11,518 bases of DNA, taken from Candidatus Omnitrophota bacterium. GTDB taxonomy: Bacteria; Omnitrophota; Gorgyraeia; Gygaellales; Profunditerraquicolaceae. The stretch's first letter is position 1. Each line of letters starts with the position of its first letter. Of the stretch, positions 5,886 to 11,518 are shown in pieces. The notes beneath the pieces were generated by a model, which did not search any database, had not been told where the DNA came from, and saw only the letters and a list, made by a program, of their open reading frames with translations. The position numbers were made by a program, and so were the translations under genes. Location of the stretch: NCBI GenBank assembly GCA_023818905.1, contig JAMWDE010000014.1:1-11518 (forward strand). Reading direction: 5' to 3'.

Positions 5886-6594
5886 CCTTACCACCTCGTG
5901 CAGTTATTTTATATTTTTTTAACAGATCCGGCCTTTTCCTTCTAGTTATCTTTATGGCCTGGACTCTGCGCCACTCTTCTATTCTCTTATGATCGCCTGA
6001 TAAAAGTATGGCAGGCACCTTAAGCCCTCTAAAAAAAGCGGGCCTAGTGTACTGAGGATACTCTAATAGATTATCTTCAAATGATTCAAAATGCAAGGAA
6101 TTTTTATCACCTAAAACTCCGGGCAAAAGACGCACTATACAATCAATCAAGACCATCGCTGGCACCTCCCCACCTGTAAGTATGTAGTCGCCAATAGATA
6201 CCTCTGTATCTACCAGGCATTGTCTTACCCGTTCATCAACACCCTCATAGTGTCCACATATCAAAATAAGATTTCTGTATCTGGTTAGTCTTCTTGCTAA
6301 CTTCTGGGTCAGTATTTTCCCTTGCGGACTCAATAGGATCACCTTAGTTTTAGCATCGGGTAAACATGATTTAATGGTTTCTACTGCCTTAAATATTGGC
6401 TCAGGCCGCATTACCATCCCTGAACCACCGCCGAATGGCCGATCATCAACCTTCTTGTGTTTATCTTCGGAATAATCTCTAAGGTTATGGATATATATCT
6501 TGACCTTACCTTTATTCTGTGCCCGTTTAAGAATAGACTCATTCAGCACAGGTTCAAACATCTTAGGAAATATAGTAACAATATCTATGCGCAT
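5878..6594 (-). CDS. trmD: tRNA (guanine-37-N1)-methyltransferase
   Basis: TrmD methylates G37 beside the anticodon using S-adenosylmethionine, preventing +1 frameshifts. The 238-residue protein has the SPOUT trefoil-knot marks: the Asp-Asp-Arg-Pro-Phe-Gly-Gly-Gly loop at 50-57, Leu-Ser-Pro-Gln-Gly at 88-92, [10 protein letters not shown] at 113-122, Ser-Ile-Gly-Asp-Tyr at 133-137 with Gly-Gly-Glu following, and a Tyr-Thr-Arg-Pro segment after the linker. Arg155 matches catalytic Arg154 of E. coli. Odd: the position of E. coli Asp169, the proposed general base, is Glu170 (codon GAA, 6087-6085), a conservative change. No clear Shine-Dalgarno site precedes the ATG, 17 bp after tgt. Identity is not in doubt. 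Confidence 0.97.
   Translation of the reverse strand: MRIDIVTIFPKMFEPVLNESILKRAQNKGKVKIYIHNLRDYSEDKHKKVDDRPFGGGSGMVMRPEPIFKAVETIKSCLPDAKTKVILLSPQGKILTQKLARRLTRYRNLILICGHYEGVDERVRQCLVDTEVSIGDYILTGGEVPAMVLIDCIVRLLPGVLGDKNSLHFESFEDNLLEYPQYTRPAFFRGLKVPAILLSGDHKRIEEWRRVQAIKITRRKRPDLLKKYKITARGGKDG
5891..5897 (-). promoter_or_regulatory. Shine-Dalgarno site that decides the rplS start
   Basis: GAGGTGG on the minus strand sits five bases before ATG 5885-5883, inside the 3' end of trmD. The competing GTG start lies within this site, which makes it improbable. Confidence 0.7.
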
Positions 6595-6611
6595 AGTAAA
6601 TTGTTACACTG

Positions 6612-7769
<1,158 letters not shown>

Positions 7770-7774
7770 TTATC

Positions 7775-8767
7775 TCAAAGAATTAACATTGCATCTCCAT
7801 AACTATAGAATCTGTATTTTTTATCTATAGCCTCTTGATAAGCCTTCATGATCAAATCTCTTCCTGCAAAGGCACAGACAAGAATAAATAGACTGGTACG
7901 GGGAAGATGAAAATTAGTTAAAAGACAATCTACCAACTTAAAATTATATCCTGGATAGATATACAAATCAGTATAACCTTGAATTCTGCCTTGCTGTGCG
8001 TAGGTCTCTAAGGCCCGCATACTGGTTGTGCCCACACTGAAGATACGGGCTTTTGCCTGCTGGGTCTCAGAGAGAGCTACAATTGTCTCTTGGGGTATCT
8101 CAAAATACTCTGCGGTCATCTTGTGTTGGGTAACATCCTCTACCTTAACTGGTTTAAAAGTAGAGTAGCTTATATGTAAAGTTACACTAGCAATATTTAT
8201 ACCTTCTGATTTTATCTTTTCAATCAGACTTTCGCTAAAATGTAGACCTGCAGTAGGAGCGGCTATCGCCCCTTCTCTCTTTGCATACACTGTCTGATAA
8301 TAAATCTCATCTAATTCCTCTGGCTCTCTTTTTATATAAGGAGGTAGGGGCAGAGAACTTAAATTATAAATAGTAGATACATCTGGGCTATCAAACAAAA
8401 TCTGGCCATCAGCAATAACTGTAGCCCAAATCTTACCACCATCAAATACTATCTTCTCCTGTGGCTTTATCCTGGCAGGTCTAATTAAGGCTTCGAAGAT
8501 TAAACCCTTTTTTCGTCTAAGTAGGAGTACCTCTACCTTGCCGCCGGTTACACGCTGTCCTCTTAGTCGACTGTGGATGACCTTGGTATCATTTATAATT
8601 AAAAGGTCTCCTTTTTTAAGATAATCCGTGATCTCTTTAAAAATACAGTGTCTGATATTTCCGCTAGTACGTTCCAAGACCAATAGTCTTGCCTTATCGC
8701 GCTCTTTAAGCGGATACTGGGCAATTAATTCTTTGGGAAGCTGATAGTCAAAATCTGATAGCCTCAT
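7775..8767 (-). CDS. queA: S-adenosylmethionine:tRNA ribosyltransferase-isomerase
   Basis: QueA moves the ribosyl part of S-adenosylmethionine onto preQ1 in tRNA, giving epoxyqueuosine. The 330-residue protein (usual about 340) starts with the family pattern Asp-Phe-Asp-Tyr-Gln-Leu-Pro-Lys-Glu-Leu-Ile-Ala and has Asn-Asp-Thr-Lys-Val near 59-63, Gly-Gly-Lys-Val-Glu-Val-Leu-Leu-Leu, and the strongly conserved Ala-Pro-Thr-Ala-Gly-Leu-His-Phe block in the middle. The C-terminal Asn-Phe-His-Leu-Pro-Arg-Thr-Ser-Leu motif is intact. Its ATG shares one base with the SpoIID stop (TAATG), so translation is likely coupled. It stands just before tgt and a few genes after queH, the reductase for its product. 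Confidence 0.97.
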   Translation of the reverse strand: MRLSDFDYQLPKELIAQYPLKERDKARLLVLERTSGNIRHCIFKEITDYLKKGDLLIINDTKVIHSRLRGQRVTGGKVEVLLLRRKKGLIFEALIRPARIKPQEKIVFDGGKIWATVIADGQILFDSPDVSTIYNLSSLPLPPYIKREPEELDEIYYQTVYAKREGAIAAPTAGLHFSESLIEKIKSEGINIASVTLHISYSTFKPVKVEDVTQHKMTAEYFEIPQETIVALSETQQAKARIFSVGTTSMRALETYAQQGRIQGYTDLYIYPGYNFKLVDCLLTNFHLPRTSLFILVCAFAGRDLIMKAYQEAIDKKYRFYSYGDAMLIL

Positions 8768-9921
8768 TATTCTTGATTATCAATCAAAGAGATATCTGAG
8801 CCAGGATAGTAATAACTCAGTATATCCTTATAACTGTATCCTTTTTTTGCCATAAAGTAAGCGCCCCACTGACACATACCCACACCATGACCCCAACCGT
8901 AGCCAATAAATACAGCATCGCCATTAACTATCTCTAGCTTAAAATTTGTGCTCCTTATGAGATTAGGGCCGATTATATTCCTAAAATCCTTCCCAGAGAT
9001 CTCAATATCTTTAGACTCAGTAGATACCTTTAATTTTAAGATACGGCCAGACTTGCTTCTCTCTACTATGGTTATCTGCTTTATTTCCTTCAGATTGTAA
9101 CCGCGAGTTCTTAATTTATATTCCAAGTCTTTTAAAGATAGAACCAAATACCATTTGAAATGAGGTGAATCTCTACAATAACTACACAAAACGCCTTTCA
9201 AGGGAGCTATGTCTATATTCCAAACTAAAGAGGCATCCTCGGTATAACCTGCGCAGGTAGCATGATAATAGGTGGGAAAGATCTTGCCTTTGTAGGTCAA
9301 TATCTGACCTTTAGTTGCATCCACTGCTAAGTTTGTACGATAGCGTTCTGAAGTCTTACCACCATAAACCTGGGAATAGATATCGCAGGTAACATCAAAA
9401 TCTTGAGAAATATTATTCTGTATCTGATATACTGCGTAACTACGGCAGGCAACTGCCTGCGCCTTTAGTGCCTCTTGAGGCCAGTAATGAGAAACCTCGT
9501 GGTACAAAATGCCTTTTACATAATCCTCTAACCTTACTTCATTTATCACCCAGAGTCGAAGATTATCTCTTTTAATAAACCAGATACTATCTTTAAATTT
9601 GCGTCCATCTATTATTATCTCTGCAGTCTTGGCCTTGACCCAGAGTTTTTGGGTGTTAAAGGCTCTAGAGCCTATCAGGATACCTTGGGCATAAAGACTA
9701 ACCACAGTATCTAGGTTTTTACCGTAATAAAGGATATCTTTCTTGTCCGAAGAGATTACTTCGTAATCCCCATTTATCCTAATACTTACTGAATCAACGT
9801 CTTGGGCTATAGCCACGCGGATAAACTCTGGATAATCTGCAAAACAGCTAACAGCTGGCAGCTGGCAGCTGGCAACCAAAATAAGTATCTGTATAAAAAA
9901 AGATTTTAACGGCGAGACCAT
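8767..9921 (-). CDS. SpoIID/LytB-domain cell-wall enzyme with signal peptide, possible lipoprotein
   Basis: SpoIID-family proteins are peptidoglycan lytic transglycosylases; in Bacillus SpoIID acts in engulfment, but the domain is widespread in non-sporulating bacteria. From ATG 9921 the protein has 384 residues. Residues 1-28 form a signal peptide: one Lys, a hydrophobic stretch at 8-17, and Val-Ala-Ser-Cys at 16-19, which fits a lipobox with Cys19; cleavage after Ala28 is the alternative. The domain has Glu142 in Tyr-His-Glu-Val, the place of the catalytic Glu, followed by Glu-Ala-Leu-Lys-Ala-Gln-Ala-Val-Ala; a His-Ala-Thr-Cys plus Cys-Ser-Tyr-Cys pattern resembling a zinc site; and a C-terminal Gly-Trp-Gly-His-Gly-Val-Gly-Met. 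A TTG two codons earlier is also possible; no ribosome site is clear. It overlaps the DUF2905 gene by 16 bp and touches queA. Confidence 0.9.
   Translation of the reverse strand: MVSPLKSFFIQILILVASCQLPAVSCFADYPEFIRVAIAQDVDSVSIRINGDYEVISSDKKDILYYGKNLDTVVSLYAQGILIGSRAFNTQKLWVKAKTAEIIIDGRKFKDSIWFIKRDNLRLWVINEVRLEDYVKGILYHEVSHYWPQEALKAQAVACRSYAVYQIQNNISQDFDVTCDIYSQVYGGKTSERYRTNLAVDATKGQILTYKGKIFPTYYHATCAGYTEDASLVWNIDIAPLKGVLCSYCRDSPHFKWYLVLSLKDLEYKLRTRGYNLKEIKQITIVERSKSGRILKLKVSTESKDIEISGKDFRNIIGPNLIRSTNFKLEIVNGDAVFIGYGWGHGVGMCQWGAYFMAKKGYSYKDILSYYYPGSDISLIDNQE
9846..9873. repeat. Heptanucleotide tandem repeat inside the SpoIID signal peptide
   Basis: Three exact copies of AGCTGGC (9853-9859, 9860-9866, 9867-9873) follow one diverged copy, AGCTAAC (9846-9852). 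They encode residues about 17-25 of the SpoIID-like protein, covering the lipobox Cys. Seven is not a multiple of three, so gain or loss of a unit would shift the reading frame near the start of the gene. Confidence 0.85.
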
Positions 9922-10121
9922 AACCAAAAAATAAGAGAAAGAATAGCGCTAATCAAAAGGGAAGTGGTGATAGGAAAATAAAAACTAAAGTTTTTCTTCT
10001 GTATATAGATATCGCCAGGAAGCCTACCTAAGAAAGGAACCTTATGGACAACGCTTAAAATCAAACCCACTCCTATCAAAACAACGCCTAAGATAATTAA
10101 GGTTTTGCTGATCTCGTGCAT
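9906..10121 (-). CDS. DUF2905 small membrane protein
   Basis: This 71-residue protein of unknown function matches the DUF2905 pattern: two hydrophobic membrane segments (about 7-27 and 48-67) around a short polar loop carrying Leu-Gly-Arg-Leu-Pro-Gly-Asp-Ile (near 32-39) and a Phe-Pro-Ile-Thr-Thr-Ser stretch before the second helix. The ATG at 10121 is preferred over one 24 bases upstream, because GGAAG at 10129-10133 lies seven bases before it and family members begin just before the first helix. It overlaps queH by 25 bp and the SpoIID gene by 16 bp, so it is translationally embedded in this operon. Genes of this family often sit near ruvB, queA or SpoIID genes, but no role is established. 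Assignment rests on the loop motif and topology. Confidence 0.8.
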   Translation of the reverse strand: MHEISKTLIILGVVLIGVGLILSVVHKVPFLGRLPGDIYIQKKNFSFYFPITTSLLISAILSLIFWLWSRR

Positions 10122-10639
10122 CTTTCTACTTCCGAATAAATGCAACCACAGTACTGCTGGCAGTATATCATCATCTCTTTTGCCTGAAGATGGGCCTCTC
10201 TAAATCCCGCTCTAAAATCTTGGTAATAGAAACTCACCCCTGTTTCTTTTGAAATATCAAAACCAATCCTCTTGAGTGAGTCTTGATTTTGATAAGGACT
10301 AACTAAAAGGGTAGTAGAAAAATACTCAAATAATTTTTCTTTTGCAACCTGGGCTGTCTTTTTTAGTCTTAAACTCCAACAGATATGACATCTCTGTGGA
10401 GCAGTCTCTTTTAAATTGATCGCCTGGAAAAAATCTTGAGGCCTGTATTCAAAGTAGATTACCTCAATATCCGCTCTTTTGGCAAAATCCTCCAAGGCCT
10501 TTCTTCTATTATTATACTCAACAAATGGGTGAATATTTGGATTGTAGAATAGACTTACTACCTGATAACCCTTTGCCCTGAGTTGCTTAAGAGGATAAAT
10601 TAAGCACGGCGCACAACAGGTATGTAAGAGTAGATTCAT
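10097..10639 (-). CDS. queH: Epoxyqueuosine reductase QueH
   Basis: QueH (formerly DUF208) reduces epoxyqueuosine in tRNA to queuosine and replaces the unrelated cobalamin enzyme QueG in many anaerobes. The 180-residue protein has the full cysteine pattern: Thr-Cys-Cys-Ala-Pro-Cys at 7-12, Arg-Cys-His-Ile-Cys at 83-87, and Tyr-Cys-Gly-Cys-Ile-Tyr-Ser at 163-169. The Cys8-Cys9 pair plus Cys84/Cys87 is consistent with an iron-sulfur cluster site. Tyr-Asn-Pro-Asn-Ile-His-Pro at 32-38 and Ser-Pro-Tyr-Gln-Asn-Gln at 114-119 are also typical. Its substrate is the product of QueA, encoded three genes downstream. It begins 92 bp after ruvB, has only a weak ribosome site, and may be the first gene of a transcript. 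Length is usual. Confidence 0.95.
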   Translation of the reverse strand: MNLLLHTCCAPCLIYPLKQLRAKGYQVVSLFYNPNIHPFVEYNNRRKALEDFAKRADIEVIYFEYRPQDFFQAINLKETAPQRCHICWSLRLKKTAQVAKEKLFEYFSTTLLVSPYQNQDSLKRIGFDISKETGVSFYYQDFRAGFREAHLQAKEMMIYCQQYCGCIYSEVERCTRSAKP

Positions 10640-10731
10640 AACATTTAATTTTAACCTATGAAGCTCTAAAACCCATCAAGTCTTTACTTTTAACCTGTAG
10701 TAATCTAATATAAAATTATATAATAGATAGG
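10640..10731. promoter_or_regulatory. AT-rich gap between ruvB and queH with a near-exact 14-bp direct repeat
   Basis: TTTAATTTTAACCT at 10644-10657 and TTTACTTTTAACCT at 10683-10696 differ at one base and lie 39 bp apart. On the minus strand a TATAAT hexamer lies at 10715-10720, but no convincing -35 is at 16-18 bp. The repeats could be operator half-sites or chance in AT-rich DNA. It does not fit the class I preQ1 riboswitch pattern, and no strong terminator for ruvB is seen. Confidence 0.3.
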
Positions 10732-11518
10732 TCAGAATAATTCCTCCTGTTTCTCTTTGGGTTTAATTCCAAGATGCTCAAAAGCGAGTTTAGTTGCCAT
10801 TCTGCCCCGCGAGGTGCGTTTGAGATAACCTGCCTGAAGCAGATAAGGCTCAACTGTATCCACAATGGTATCTACTTCCTCATTAAGACTGGCAGCTAAA
10901 GATTCTACTCCTACCGGGCCTGCCTCGTATATTTCAATGAGCGTCTTTAACACCTTGCGATCCATCTCATCAAGACCTGCCTTATCAATCCCTAATTCAT
11001 CTAAGGCCTTACTTACTACTTGGATGTCAATACTCTTTATCTTCCATACCTGGGCATAATCCCTAATCCGACGCAAGAGCCTATTGGCTATACGTGGTGT
11101 GCCCCGGCTACGTCTGGCAATCTCTTGGGAAGCCGAAACGTCTATCTCCATACTTAAAAGTTCTGCAGAGCGCCTTATAATCTTAGCCAAATCCTCAACC
11201 TGATAAAAACTTAAGTTATAGAACATTCCAAAGCGCGCCCTTAGAGGTGCTGATAAAAGTCCGGTACGTGTAGTAGCCCCTACCAAGGTAAAGGGCTTAA
11301 GATTAAATTTTATCGTCTTGGCATAAGGGCCTTTATCGATAACAAAGTCTATTTGAAAACTCTCCATAGCCGGATAGAGAAACTCCTCTACCACCTTAGA
11401 AAGACGGTGTATTTCATCTATAAAAAGGATATCGCCTTTCTCTAAATTGGTCAATATGCCAATAAGATCGCCTGCCCTCTCTATGGCCGGACCAGAAGTA
11501 GCGGTAATCTTGGTATTC
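10732..11518 (-). CDS. ruvB: Holliday junction branch-migration helicase RuvB (N-terminus outside the window)
   Basis: RuvB is the hexameric AAA+ motor that drives branch migration with RuvA. The window holds about 261 of the usual roughly 335-340 residues; the frame runs through the right edge, so the first 75-80 residues with the Walker A site are not seen. Present are the Ser-Gly-Pro-Ala segment near the edge, Walker B [15 protein letters not shown] (sensor 1), Pro-Leu-Arg-Ala-Arg-Phe-Gly with the conserved arginines, and the C-terminal winged-helix domain with Gly-Leu-Asp, Gly-Pro-Val-Gly-Val and Gly-Arg-Met-Ala-Thr. A TTG at 11454 is not a real start, because family sequence continues upstream of it. 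The gene looks intact as far as it goes. Confidence 0.97.
   Translation of the reverse strand, partial: NTKITATSGPAIERAGDLIGILTNLEKGDILFIDEIHRLSKVVEEFLYPAMESFQIDFVIDKGPYAKTIKFNLKPFTLVGATTRTGLLSAPLRARFGMFYNLSFYQVEDLAKIIRRSAELLSMEIDVSASQEIARRSRGTPRIANRLLRRIRDYAQVWKIKSIDIQVVSKALDELGIDKAGLDEMDRKVLKTLIEIYEAGPVGVESLAASLNEEVDTIVDTVEPYLLQAGYLKRTSRGRMATKLAFEHLGIKPKEKQEELF

Noticed and set aside
10640..10731. preQ1 riboswitch ahead of queH
   Set aside because: The gap has AGGTT-like bits but not the stem-loop and A-rich tail order of the class I aptamer, and queH is not a usual target compared with preQ1 synthesis or transport genes.
10732..11454. Complete short ruvB starting at TTG 11454
   Set aside because: Conserved RuvB sequence continues upstream in frame to the window edge, so the gene is cut by the edge and not short.

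Overview
The window reads as a chromosomal piece of an uncultured, probably anaerobic, Gram-negative-type bacterium with moderate to low GC (about 40% by eye). Nearly everything is on the minus strand, so transcription runs from the right edge to the left edge. Three traits together recall Omnitrophota/OP3-like or similar candidate-phylum genomes: folate-type Wood-Ljungdahl genes, a SpoIID-family wall protein with a possible lipobox beside ruvB and queA, and tight mixed housekeeping operons. That placement is an inference from gene content, not a phylogeny.

Layout in transcription order (right to left). (1) The C-terminal three quarters of ruvB, a Holliday-junction helicase motor, cut by the window edge. 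(2) A 92-bp AT-rich gap, then queH, a DUF2905 membrane protein, a SpoIID-like wall enzyme, queA and tgt. Three of these (queH, queA, tgt) are steps of queuosine tRNA modification. (3) trmD, rplS, rnhB and yraN, a translation and nucleic-acid maintenance block. (4) fhs, fchA, folD and metF, then the start of cooS. This is the methyl branch of the Wood-Ljungdahl pathway in exact reaction order (formate to 10-formyl-, methenyl-, methylene- and methyl-tetrahydrofolate), followed by anaerobic CO dehydrogenase. Gaps are 0-100 bp and several genes overlap, so most of the window could be one or a few transcripts.

No unknown defence system, mobile element or CRISPR array is visible. The points most worth a second look are these. 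FolD has Gln and Glu where the bifunctional enzyme has its cyclohydrolase Lys and folate-site Asp, while a dedicated cyclohydrolase gene (fchA) sits directly beside it. CooS homology stops abruptly after about 78 residues, near position 180, where an unrelated plus-strand reading frame open to the left edge takes over (rearrangement or assembly chimera). A 7-bp tandem repeat in the SpoIID signal peptide could shift the frame if a unit were gained or lost.

Starts were chosen by Shine-Dalgarno fit and family N-termini. This shortens folD, rplS, tgt, spoIID and the DUF2905 gene relative to their longest open frames.
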